From: an uncultured Bacilli bacterium
GTDB lineage: Bacteria; Bacillota_I; Bacilli_A; RF39; UBA660
Assembly (NCBI GenBank): GCA_944332505.1
Contig: CALVKC010000016.1
Coordinates: 1-18,221, forward strand
DNA length: 18,221 nt
Direction of reading: 5' to 3'
The translations under genes were made by a program, and so were the position numbers. The notes under the pieces were generated by a model that was given only the letters and a program-made list of their open reading frames with translations, was not told the origin of the DNA and ran no database searches. Below, in pieces: positions 5,670 to 13,693 of this stretch (the stretch's first letter is position 1; each line of letters starts with the position of its first letter).

Positions 5670-6464
5670 TTAATAATTCATCATCATCATCATTGACAAA
5701 AGTAGAAAACCTAAAATTCCTCCTCCTGTACAAAATAACATCATCATTGTCTTGTTTTCCATCTTTTCTAGACGTTCTTTATATTTTTGTTCACGAGCTT
5801 TATTTTGTAAAGAAGAAATTGTACGTGAAAACATAAGTAATTGTTCTTGTTTATTTTCTTGACTACCAAGTCCTAAACGATACAAAAGTCTCATCATTCT
5901 CATTGAATCACGAACTGGATATTCACTAGCGAAATCCATATAAGGTTGTACAGAAGAATCACCCGCATCAATTTTAGCCACCAATTTTTGCAAACCAGGT
6001 TTAAAGATCTCTGGTGCTGTTTCAATTGATCTTGCAAGTGCTACTGGGACTGTATAATGTTGAATTAAAATTTCTAGTCCCTTTAAATAGTATGGAAGCA
6101 TTAAATTAATTTTATGCAAATTTTGCTTATAATAACTACTTAACTGCATATAAGGCAACTTAAATAAAGCAAAGCCAATCAATAAAGAAAGTAAAACATA
6201 AGCAAATGAAAGTTGATCCATAAATATAAACAAACAAAATATAATTCCAATAATTCCATTACGAACCCTTAATCCATACATTTTGTTTACATCAACATCT
6301 CCACCATATCTTACCTTAAGTAAAAATTCATAATCAGATTCCATCATAGTTCTAAAATATGGCGCAGTTTCTTTAATAAATTTATTAGAGCTGAAATGGT
6401 TGTTGTATTCAAGCAAAAATATCACAATAACTGCAATAATTATAAACGTTAAACCTATACCCAT
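5670..6464 (-). CDS. tadC: TadC, inner-membrane platform protein of the Tad pilus
   Basis: 264 aa. There is an N-terminal helix (about residues 3-19), a cytoplasmic stretch, a helical pair at about 70-105, a T2SSF-like cytoplasmic helical domain (about 125-235) and a Met-rich C-terminal helix ending in MMMMMNY. Together with TadB it forms the platform on which the CpaF ATPase acts to push pilin subunits into the filament. Its ATG follows the TadB stop immediately (TAAATG), with GGGGGCGG upstream, so translation is coupled. The repeated Met codons at the end (6 ATG in about 10 codons) are seen as a CAT run in the plus strand. Confidence 0.85.
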   Translation of the reverse strand: MGIGLTFIIIAVIVIFLLEYNNHFSSNKFIKETAPYFRTMMESDYEFLLKVRYGGDVDVNKMYGLRVRNGIIGIIFCLFIFMDQLSFAYVLLSLLIGFALFKLPYMQLSSYYKQNLHKINLMLPYYLKGLEILIQHYTVPVALARSIETAPEIFKPGLQKLVAKIDAGDSSVQPYMDFASEYPVRDSMRMMRLLYRLGLGSQENKQEQLLMFSRTISSLQNKAREQKYKERLEKMENKTMMMLFCTGGGILGFLLLSMMMMMNY

Positions 6465-7370
6465 TTATTCCGCCCCCACATCTTCATTATAATATTTTTC
6501 ACCAGAAAGTAGAAAGAATGTATTTAGCCAAATAATACCATGTAACAACACTTGAACCCACCAATCTCCAAGCATTTGATTATAAGTTTCCATACCTAAC
6601 ATAAATTGAACAAGCATGACCATTAAATAAAGTATAATACCAAATTGCAAAAACTTCTTGTGAAATGTGGCTCTATCAATTCTATCACGATAAACACCTT
6701 CAACAAGCATATCTATATCCTGGCTCATATTTTCTAAAGATTCTCCAGAATCTCTAGCACCTTCATTTGTAATTTGTAAAAACAATTGATGCATATTTCT
6801 TACTATATAAAAGTCATATTTTGAATTCATATAATTAAGTGATTGATCAATAGTACCATTTTCATAAGCCATGTCAATCATCATTTTAACATCAGACTTA
6901 ACAGGGTCTTCAAGCACATTTGAAGCATATACTCCTTCTAATGCTTTAACAAAAGATTGTGTAGTTGCAAATTCCATTATTGTATTTGTTGTATAAACTT
7001 GAATTTGTTCAAATATAAATTCACTATAAAGTCTTTTACACCTTAAATAAGTTAAATAAGGAATAACTAATACAGCCAAGGCAGCATAAATAAGTGAAAC
7101 TACAATATTATAGAAATATAAATATGTAACTACAGCCGCACTCACCGCAAATACTACAACTTGAATAGCATACTGTTTTGGAGTATATTCTTGACCAAGC
7201 TCCTTAACCTTTTCTCTAACTACTTTAAATGAATAAGGAGCATATTTATCATAAATTACACCAATTTTCTTATTTACAAACTTATAAACATTGTTACTAT
7301 TACTATTATTTCGATATAAAATAACAAATATTGCAATTGCCAAAACAATTAAAAATATTATAAATGTCAT
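6465..7370 (-). CDS. tadB: TadB, inner-membrane platform protein of the Tad pilus
   Basis: 301 aa from the ATG at 7370, chosen because AGGAGGGG stands just before it; the open frame runs further up but overlaps the CpaF gene end, and that start has no such site. Topology: an N-terminal helix (MTFIIFLIVLAIAIFVIL), a helical pair at about residues 67-105, a T2SSF-type cytoplasmic domain (about 110-235, with IFEQIQVYTTNTIMEF and LFLQITNEGARDSGESLENM), and two C-terminal helices. It is the partner of TadC in the assembly platform. The gene starts 13 bases after the CpaF stop and abuts tadC. Confidence 0.85.
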   Translation of the reverse strand: MTFIIFLIVLAIAIFVILYRNNSNSNNVYKFVNKKIGVIYDKYAPYSFKVVREKVKELGQEYTPKQYAIQVVVFAVSAAVVTYLYFYNIVVSLIYAALAVLVIPYLTYLRCKRLYSEFIFEQIQVYTTNTIMEFATTQSFVKALEGVYASNVLEDPVKSDVKMMIDMAYENGTIDQSLNYMNSKYDFYIVRNMHQLFLQITNEGARDSGESLENMSQDIDMLVEGVYRDRIDRATFHKKFLQFGIILYLMVMLVQFMLGMETYNQMLGDWWVQVLLHGIIWLNTFFLLSGEKYYNEDVGAE

Positions 7371-7383
7371 AGCTTCCCCTCCT

Positions 7384-8742
7384 TTATTCAAATAAATTTT
7401 CTGTTTTATTTTCTGCAGTAGATGAAGGTATCGTACCATCAGAACTAATTGTCTGATTAGTATTTACATCAACTTGAGAATTACTAACTACATCATTAAT
7501 TGAAGTAACTCCATTATTAACATTAACTTGAGGTGAAACATTATTATCCTGTAAATTTTCTGTTTGAACTACTTGTCCATTGGTAAAATCATTCATTAAA
7601 TTAGTGGAATCATTTGACTTCAAATTTTTTTCAACTTGAACTTCAGCATTACCCTTCATTGAATTGCTTTCAACATAAGACTCTCCAGCCATATTTTGAA
7701 GCTCTTTTGGTAAAAATACCCCTTGTACTTCAAGATAATCGATTAAATAAGGACTCGGATTATTTCTAATGACTTTTCCATCCGCTCCTTTACGATAAAT
7801 AACATTATGACGAGCCTCATTTGTATCATTAGTTACATAAAATTCAGTAACCTCTGCTATTTCACGTCTAAATTTTTTGGTAGCCTTATCTTGATATCCT
7901 CTAACATATATACCAATTTGAATATATCTACAAATTGAACTCATAAATTGATCCAAATCCTGATTAGTCTCAAGCAAACTATACATACGATTAGGAATAG
8001 AAGCAGCTTTATCGGCATGAATAGTAGATAAAATATAATGTCCAGATGAAATAGAGTTACGTACAGCAAGTACTGCCTCAGCACTTCGTACCTCTGAAAG
8101 CAAAATCCATTTTGGATTTTGTCTCATACATGCTTCCAATATATCTGTATAAGAAGCAATATTATTTGTTTTTAAAGCAACTATATCTCTATGAGGAAAA
8201 ATCTTATCCAAATGAAGTTCCAAAGTATCTTCAATTGTAATAACTTTTTCATTATCAGCTATTTTAGATGCTAAATACTTAACTAACTCAGTCTTACCAG
8301 AACCAGTCTCACCACACACAATCATATTACAATGACCTAATACACATTGTTCTAGAAAATCAATAATATCTAATTCAACATATTTATCCGCAACTATTTT
8401 TTCTTTTTGCAAACGTATTTTAGCAGGTGTTTTACGAACAACACAAGCAATACCGTTTTGTGCAACAGATTCATGAATAAAAGCTAAACGTAACTCCGCA
8501 CTCTCGGCATCCAAGAAAGGATGTGCCATGTTAAAAGTCTTACCCATAACATTAGAACATTGAAATGCTAGCTTTTCCATAAATGCATTATTAATAGCAG
8601 GATTTTCGATTCTAAATATTCCTTTAGATAAAGTCTTTAAATGTATCTGTCCACCATTATCATAAGAAATATCAGTAATATCATCATCTTCCAAATAAGG
8701 TTTCAAATGACCGAAATCTATTTGGTCAAACATATTATTCAT
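7384..8742 (-). CDS. cpaF: CpaF/TadA secretion ATPase of the Tad pilus
   Basis: 452 aa. Hexameric GSPII_E-type ATPase that powers pilus assembly from the cytoplasm. Clear motifs: Walker A GETGSGKT (144-151), Asp box ITIEDTLEL (168-176), Walker B KWILLSEVR (211-219, Glu217), and His box GHYILSTIHADKA (234-246). This places it with CpaF/TadA rather than PilB-type ATPases. Residues from about 355 to the end form a long tail rich in Asn, Ser, Thr, Val and Gln with no visible motif, probably disordered; CpaF proteins normally end near the catalytic domain. The ATG lies two bases after the CpaB stop with only a weak GGGG as ribosome-binding site, so it probably depends on coupling. An internal ATG three codons in is an alternative. 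Confidence 0.93.
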   Translation of the reverse strand: MNNMFDQIDFGHLKPYLEDDDITDISYDNGGQIHLKTLSKGIFRIENPAINNAFMEKLAFQCSNVMGKTFNMAHPFLDAESAELRLAFIHESVAQNGIACVVRKTPAKIRLQKEKIVADKYVELDIIDFLEQCVLGHCNMIVCGETGSGKTELVKYLASKIADNEKVITIEDTLELHLDKIFPHRDIVALKTNNIASYTDILEACMRQNPKWILLSEVRSAEAVLAVRNSISSGHYILSTIHADKAASIPNRMYSLLETNQDLDQFMSSICRYIQIGIYVRGYQDKATKKFRREIAEVTEFYVTNDTNEARHNVIYRKGADGKVIRNNPSPYLIDYLEVQGVFLPKELQNMAGESYVESNSMKGNAEVQVEKNLKSNDSTNLMNDFTNGQVVQTENLQDNNVSPQVNVNNGVTSINDVVSNSQVDVNTNQTISSDGTIPSSTAENKTENLFE

Positions 8743-8744
8743 TA

Positions 8745-9800
8745 TTATTGCCCCGTTGTAGTTGAATTAGTCATTGGTATATCAGTCGTAATTGAATGAG
8801 CAGTCCCATCTTCTTCCTGAACTGTTGCAGTCAAAGTACCATTTGCAGTATAAATAATATCTTGAGTATTTTTAGTTACTCTTCGACTATCCCCACCATC
8901 TTTTACATATGTACAAGTATATGTACCATCACAACCATCAGGGAAAGTTATTGTAACAGTATTAGGATTTCCTCCAGTTTCCTCAATTGTTGGTATTAAT
9001 GGATCTTCTTCAGTTGTTGGTTCTGGTTCAGGAATATTAACAGAATGTGCATCGATATAATCTACCAATTGTTGAGTAGAAACTTGAGTTGCACCTTCAG
9101 TATCAACTTGTCCACCATGTGGTACTGGATAAAGTTCAACACCCAAACCATCCATATATGAAGCTTTCTTTAAAATAGTATATAAATTGCTCTTTAATCC
9201 AAATATTAACATAGCAGGAGTTCTCTCTTCACTAGTATTTTCAAATACGGCTCTACCAGAAGAATCCTTAACAGCCAACACTTCAACATTTTCAATTAAC
9301 TTTCCTAGCATTATTCTTTCATCAGTTCCGTCTCCAACTTTCATATAAATGTCAATATAATTACCAGGAAAAATAGAATTACCATAAGTACTTTCCATAT
9401 CTACAGGAAAATTATAAACAACCTCACCAGATTTAACTTTTGTAAAAGCCGCATCAGGTAATTCTTCTTCAGAAATTACTGTATCAGTATAAAACATACT
9501 TCCCTCAGGAATTACTGAATTTACATTTGAATATTTACCAACTATTTGTGTTCTTGACCTAATAACATTATCACTAAGTGAAATATTTGGCATATCTACC
9601 AACTGCACCATATCATCAGTGATTTCTGTTCTTGGTTGTATTGTTTGTGTAGCAACAGGAACTTGTACTGGTTGTACTGCATTGTTGATTTGTGTACTAT
9701 AACCAACATATAACAAGATTAGAATCACAACAACTCCAATAACCGTTACCACATTTTTGTTTTTAAAAAACTTTTTGGCTGACGCCACTACATTATTCAT
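8745..9800 (-). CDS. cpaB: CpaB/RcpC-like protein with SAF domain and extra C-terminal domain
   Basis: 351 aa. A short cytoplasmic start, one membrane helix (about residues 16-34), then a SAF-type domain (about 46-110: VPVATQTIQPRTEITDDMVQ, VIPEGSMFYTDTVI) and an RcpC-like region (about 120-230: VYNFPVDMESTYGNSIFPGNYIDIYM). In diderms CpaB links the platform to the secretin; here there is no secretin, so it probably holds the wall-spanning part. After a Pro/Glu/Thr linker (about 256-278) comes a beta-rich segment of about 65 residues (NTVTITF, TYTCTYVKDGG, GTLTATVQ) with one Cys pair (C290, C296), resembling an Ig-like surface module. GAGAGGATGAG precedes the start. Confidence 0.85.
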   Translation of the reverse strand: MNNVVASAKKFFKNKNVVTVIGVVVILILLYVGYSTQINNAVQPVQVPVATQTIQPRTEITDDMVQLVDMPNISLSDNVIRSRTQIVGKYSNVNSVIPEGSMFYTDTVISEEELPDAAFTKVKSGEVVYNFPVDMESTYGNSIFPGNYIDIYMKVGDGTDERIMLGKLIENVEVLAVKDSSGRAVFENTSEERTPAMLIFGLKSNLYTILKKASYMDGLGVELYPVPHGGQVDTEGATQVSTQQLVDYIDAHSVNIPEPEPTTEEDPLIPTIEETGGNPNTVTITFPDGCDGTYTCTYVKDGGDSRRVTKNTQDIIYTANGTLTATVQEEDGTAHSITTDIPMTNSTTTGQ

Positions 9801-9826
9801 AATCTCATCCTCTCTTTTCTTTTATT

Positions 9827-10228
9827 TTAATAAGGTACTTCCAAAATAGCATCGATTCTATTTTGTAAATCAAATGTTATTTGGGTGCTACCTCCAACAC
9901 CTACCACTCCGCTTTGTACACTCAAGCTTACTTTTGGTGGTTTTTCATTAATATCGTAAAACTTAATTGTATATTGTCTAGACATACTAGCACTTTCAGC
10001 ATATCTTCTAATAAAGTTTTCGACGAACTTTTCTCTATCTATTCTAATTTCACCAGAAGTCCTATAAGAAGCATAATCAAATGCATCCCACATAGATGCC
10101 TCGGTTACTTCTTTTAATAATTGTGAATTGTGCTCATCAGTATTAGTCAAGTTTTGAAATAAAACAATAAAGAATATTGACATAACACCAAGGCCTAACA
10201 CAAATATACCCCAAAATGATTCCTTCAT
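9827..10228 (-). CDS. Short anchored pilin-like protein
   Basis: 133 aa starting MKESFWGIFVLG, one hydrophobic helix (about residues 5-25), then an amphipathic helical part (NSQLLKEVTEASMWDAFDYA) and a beta-rich end (YTIKFYDINEKPPKVSLSV). The pilin-like layout and the same M-K-E-S opening as the TadE-like and Flp-like proteins suggest another minor subunit. I have a weak recollection of an uncharacterised Firmicutes family (DUF5411) that looks like this, but cannot verify it. It lies between the large secreted protein and CpaB, 17 bases after the former, with AGGAGGGAA before ATG 10228. Confidence 0.65.
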   Translation of the reverse strand: MKESFWGIFVLGLGVMSIFFIVLFQNLTNTDEHNSQLLKEVTEASMWDAFDYASYRTSGEIRIDREKFVENFIRRYAESASMSRQYTIKFYDINEKPPKVSLSVQSGVVGVGGSTQITFDLQNRIDAILEVPY

Positions 10229-10245
10229 GCTTTATTCCCTCCTAA

Positions 10246-13005
10246 CTAAACATCCTCATCACAAGTATAAAAATTACTATTAGTTGATGAAGCACACTTT
10301 CCGCTAACTTTACTACCTAAATAATCTCTTAAAAATTCACTTTTACAAGCCCTTCCATAAGTGACACGCGAATCATTTGTTACTTTACTATCTTCTTCGT
10401 TATAACAGTTTAAAAGCCAATCATCATATTTATGATCATCATTATAATCTCTAATTTGACCAATCGTACTAGAATCTAATGTAACTTCATATAACACATG
10501 ATCCTCACGGTAAACCTCTCCACCATGCTCAGTTCCACCCTTTTCTCTAGTAATATAATTTTTAACCGTTTGATTATTATATTTACAATCAATTTTCTGT
10601 GTTCTTATATTATAACTACACCAGTTAGCTCCCGTATTTCTCTGTTCGGCATTTTGACCAGGGAATGGATTTACTAAATCAATAGTTCTATAAATAACAT
10701 CTATACCACCTGATCCTGGACAAGTTCCATCCGGCATTGGAGCACATTCTCCAGAAGGACAACATCCATATGGGCAATCACCATCAGTTTCACATGTAGG
10801 TGGTAAATTAGAAGGACAAATTCTATCATATTCCTCTTTAGTTATTTCATTACCATCAAAATCGTAATATTTGCCGTTTTCTATTCGGCATGTATCACCA
10901 TTTTCAGAATTAGGACAAATTCTATCATATTCCTCTTTAGTTATTTCATTACCATCAAAATCGTAATATTTACCATTTTCTATTCGGCACGTCTCATTAT
11001 TAGATTCACATTTTCCTAAGGTTGGATTATATGTTGTTCCAACTGGACAACAAGTCTGATTATATGGATTCCAATCAAGACCTAATCTATTTGCATCATC
11101 CTCACTACTACAATCATCAGTTTCCTTAGGAGTTAACACTATACATGAATAACCTGACTGGGCAGATGTAGTTATCTTACTATTTACAATACAATTAGCA
11201 TTCTTATCAATATCACCAATCGAATTGTTTTGTCTGCTATCTACACAGGTTTTAAAATTTTGATTACCAACACCAAACATTTTTGCACAAGCACTATTCT
11301 CTATGTTTTCTCCTTCATGCAATTTACCGGCTTTATATCTTTTATATATATTGCCCTCGCTATTTTGATTAAGCAAATAAGAATTATTTTCTATATATGC
11401 CTCATCTAATTTTGAATATTGATCATTTGTAGGTAATTCAAATAAAAATTGTATATCAGCCGCAATACCATTATCACCAGTGTTATTAAAAGAAACTGGT
11501 AAATTAGAAATTCCAACATTTATATAATATCCTAAATTGGTTGATGGTTTCACTTTCATAGAAAGCCCATCTTGCTTTCTTATATACTGATAATAATTGC
11601 TAGGTAAAGTATAATATCTAGTAACCTCCATATTCAAAGTACCATTATTTATAGAATATGTATAATTATTTGGTTCATCATACACACTCAATTCTTCCAT
11701 ATCATCCATATTATAACGACTATCTTCATATCGTTCATTATATTTAAAACTTACTGTTCCAGTTTTACCTTTAAAATCATATTCAGATTTTCTTCTAAAG
11801 CTATCTAAAACAGTAGTTGAATTAGAAGAATTTTTTTCAGTATTAACTCTACATTGTCTTTTTTTCACAACCCTTACAGGTTTCATATTTGGAATAGCTG
11901 CAGAAGAAATAATTTTATCCAAAGCTTTAGCTGAAGGATTTAAAGTAAAGTATCTGCCAGGTTCAACGTAAATCGTATTGGTTGTATTTGGAAAATAAAC
12001 AATATATTCTTCTCTACAATAAACTCCATTTCCTTTGTGATAATAATTTTTTATTTTTTTATTTTCAACATTACTACTAGCAAAAATAGCTTCCCAATCT
12101 AATATATCTTGAATAATATAAGTTTTGTTATCAGCATCATTTGAATTACAATTAACACAAGCCGCATCAATAGAATAATCATAATTTGGAACAAAAACAG
12201 ATTCATCAAAACCAATAATATTATATCCTTCACCACGGTTCACATCAGCAAATGCCCTACCAAGTTCACTTCCATTACCTGTAGTTGAGTACCATCCATT
12301 TCTTCTATTAGCAGCATTTCGAATACCAATATCATCAACTGTCGTATATAAATCACCTTGGAATGAACCTCCAAATAAACCTAAACTAGGATTTTGAGCA
12401 GCCCATGATTTTCTAGGCCAAAGTACAGCACACCAAGTACTAAGATTAGAAGAACTATAACCAAAACAAGTTAACTTTTGAACTAATATTCTATAACCAT
12501 ACGAATTGTAAGTTCCAGGAGTTGATCCAGATAAATTTAAATTATCATAATCAGCCCCAAATTCACTCACCAATTGTTTTGCATATTCTTTTTCACTAAC
12601 TACAGGTACATTATCTAAACCACCCTTGTTTTGAATTTGTTTTGCTAAATTCAAAAGACTACCATTTGATCCGCCATAAGTACATCCGTTTGAATCAGCT
12701 GTACTTCTAGCTTTTCTATCAATATCAGCAATTCTATACCTTCCTTGTGAGCCAGTATTTATAACAACACACTTACCAACTTGATAATAATTCTTATTTT
12801 GAGGCCTATATACTAACTGAAATAAATATACACCAGAATCAAATCCAGAACCACCATCGGTCATAGCATTAATACTAGTGCCACCACCAGCAGAACCGCC
12901 ACCACCAGTATATCCACCAGTTTGCCAAGCATAAACAGGAACACCTATCAAGCATACAATTATAACAAACAACAAAGAAAATATTTTTTTCAAATTCTCA
13001 TTCAT
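10246..13005 (-). CDS. Large Cys-rich secreted protein, candidate pilus-associated adhesin
   Basis: 919 aa, the largest gene here. A Sec signal peptide (about residues 1-26, ending VPVYAW) is followed by a Gly-rich stretch and many scattered cysteines, typical of a disulfide-stabilised surface protein. Residues 672-730 carry two tandem copies of a unit with a 33-residue period (CRIENGKYYDFDGNEITKEE then YDRICP). A compact Cys cluster follows (CETDGDC, GCCPSGEC, DGTC), then a C-terminal domain. No LPxTG signal or C-terminal helix is seen, so retention must be by another protein, perhaps the anchored product encoded upstream or the pilus itself. Its ATG abuts the upstream stop (TAAATG) with AAGGAGGAAGC. 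I recognise no catalytic motif; an adhesin role is inferred from location and composition. Confidence 0.7.
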   Translation of the reverse strand: MNENLKKIFSLLFVIIVCLIGVPVYAWQTGGYTGGGGSAGGGTSINAMTDGGSGFDSGVYLFQLVYRPQNKNYYQVGKCVVINTGSQGRYRIADIDRKARSTADSNGCTYGGSNGSLLNLAKQIQNKGGLDNVPVVSEKEYAKQLVSEFGADYDNLNLSGSTPGTYNSYGYRILVQKLTCFGYSSSNLSTWCAVLWPRKSWAAQNPSLGLFGGSFQGDLYTTVDDIGIRNAANRRNGWYSTTGNGSELGRAFADVNRGEGYNIIGFDESVFVPNYDYSIDAACVNCNSNDADNKTYIIQDILDWEAIFASSNVENKKIKNYYHKGNGVYCREEYIVYFPNTTNTIYVEPGRYFTLNPSAKALDKIISSAAIPNMKPVRVVKKRQCRVNTEKNSSNSTTVLDSFRRKSEYDFKGKTGTVSFKYNERYEDSRYNMDDMEELSVYDEPNNYTYSINNGTLNMEVTRYYTLPSNYYQYIRKQDGLSMKVKPSTNLGYYINVGISNLPVSFNNTGDNGIAADIQFLFELPTNDQYSKLDEAYIENNSYLLNQNSEGNIYKRYKAGKLHEGENIENSACAKMFGVGNQNFKTCVDSRQNNSIGDIDKNANCIVNSKITTSAQSGYSCIVLTPKETDDCSSEDDANRLGLDWNPYNQTCCPVGTTYNPTLGKCESNNETCRIENGKYYDFDGNEITKEEYDRICPNSENGDTCRIENGKYYDFDGNEITKEEYDRICPSNLPPTCETDGDCPYGCCPSGECAPMPDGTCPGSGGIDVIYRTIDLVNPFPGQNAEQRNTGANWCSYNIRTQKIDCKYNNQTVKNYITREKGGTEHGGEVYREDHVLYEVTLDSSTIGQIRDYNDDHKYDDWLLNCYNEEDSKVTNDSRVTYGRACKSEFLRDYLGSKVSGKCASSTNSNFYTCDEDV
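10814..10989 (-). repeat. Tandem in-frame repeat, 99-bp period, two copies
   Basis: Copies at 10814-10890 and 10913-10989 differ at two positions over 77 bases, and the offset of 99 bases equals 33 codons. It encodes the duplicated C-x(24)-C unit of the large secreted protein. The near identity indicates recent duplication or slippage, so copy number may vary between strains. Confidence 0.9.
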
Positions 13006-13653
13006 TTAATGCTTCCTCCTTAACAGCTTAATTAAAATAAGGCTAATAATAAGCATAATTATAAAAACAAAACCAATTGTCAACACTGCCCTATTATTTT
13101 CAAAATAATTAACCAAGACTTGCCAAAATCCTTCATCAGAAGAATTAGCTACCTTTTTAGTTTCTCGTATTGTTTTATATTTAGTGAACTCAGTTTCAAA
13201 TTGTTTATCAGTTAAAGTAGTATTAAGCCACAACTGACAATATTTAAAATTTGGAAATTGTTGACACTCATCATAAGTACTAAAAGAATTATAAGTGGGG
13301 GTTGTAATATATTTATTTAGTAGTAAATTTCCAGAACAATTAGGATCATTAGAATAAATTTCAAAATTTAAAGTCGTGCCCGCACCAACTTGTATATTTT
13401 TTTCACCAATACCACTCAATATTTCATTTGATAAACTACTAGGATTAAAATAACTCACATAAATATCATCAGTTATATTAGTAATATTAATTGTGAAATT
13501 AGCACTATTATCATAATTATAACTAAACTGAACATTACTAGCTAATCTAGAAAGTTCAGCTTGCCTTTGATAATCACATTCAGCATGTGTGATCAAAGGA
13601 GTAACGCACATGCATATTAAAACAAAAATCACATATTTAATTTGTTTAACCAC
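13006..13653 (-). CDS. Secreted protein with C-terminal membrane anchor
   Basis: 215 aa from a GTG at 13653, chosen because AGGAAGGGGGAG lies nine bases before it; an ATG at 13686 opens the frame but lies upstream of that site and spans the likely promoter. Signal peptide (VKQIKYVIFVLICMCVTPLI, cleavage near THA-E), an outer domain of about 150 residues with five Cys (C26 included) and Asn/Thr/Ser-rich strands, then a C-terminal helix and a basic stop (LIKLLRRKH). The membrane would hold the chain by its C-terminus. It immediately precedes the large secreted protein and is translationally coupled to it, so the two may form a complex. I recognise no named family. Confidence 0.68.
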   Translation of the reverse strand: MVKQIKYVIFVLICMCVTPLITHAECDYQRQAELSRLASNVQFSYNYDNSANFTINITNITDDIYVSYFNPSSLSNEILSGIGEKNIQVGAGTTLNFEIYSNDPNCSGNLLLNKYITTPTYNSFSTYDECQQFPNFKYCQLWLNTTLTDKQFETEFTKYKTIRETKKVANSSDEGFWQVLVNYFENNRAVLTIGFVFIIMLIISLILIKLLRRKH

Positions 13654-13674
13654 TTTTTGCGTCTCCCCCTTCCT

Positions 13675-13683
13675 ATTATAACA
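13675..13683 (-). promoter_or_regulatory. Internal extended -10 promoter
   Basis: TGTTATAAT on the minus strand, identical to the motif before the Flp-like gene, directly ahead of AGGAAGGGGGAG and the GTG start at 13653. If used, the leader is only about 15-20 bases. A possible -35 is poor (TTTAAA). Confidence 0.5.
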
Positions 13684-13693
13684 CATCGTTTTA

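Noticed and set aside
7371..7439. An upstream start for TadB overlapping the CpaF gene.
   Set aside because: The added residues (MVRYLHLLQKIKQKIYLNKG) are the out-of-frame CpaF tail; the AGGAGGGG site points to ATG 7370.
10814..10989. The tandem 99-bp repeat as a CRISPR or regulatory array.
   Set aside because: It is in frame inside a coding sequence, has only two copies and no spacer pattern.
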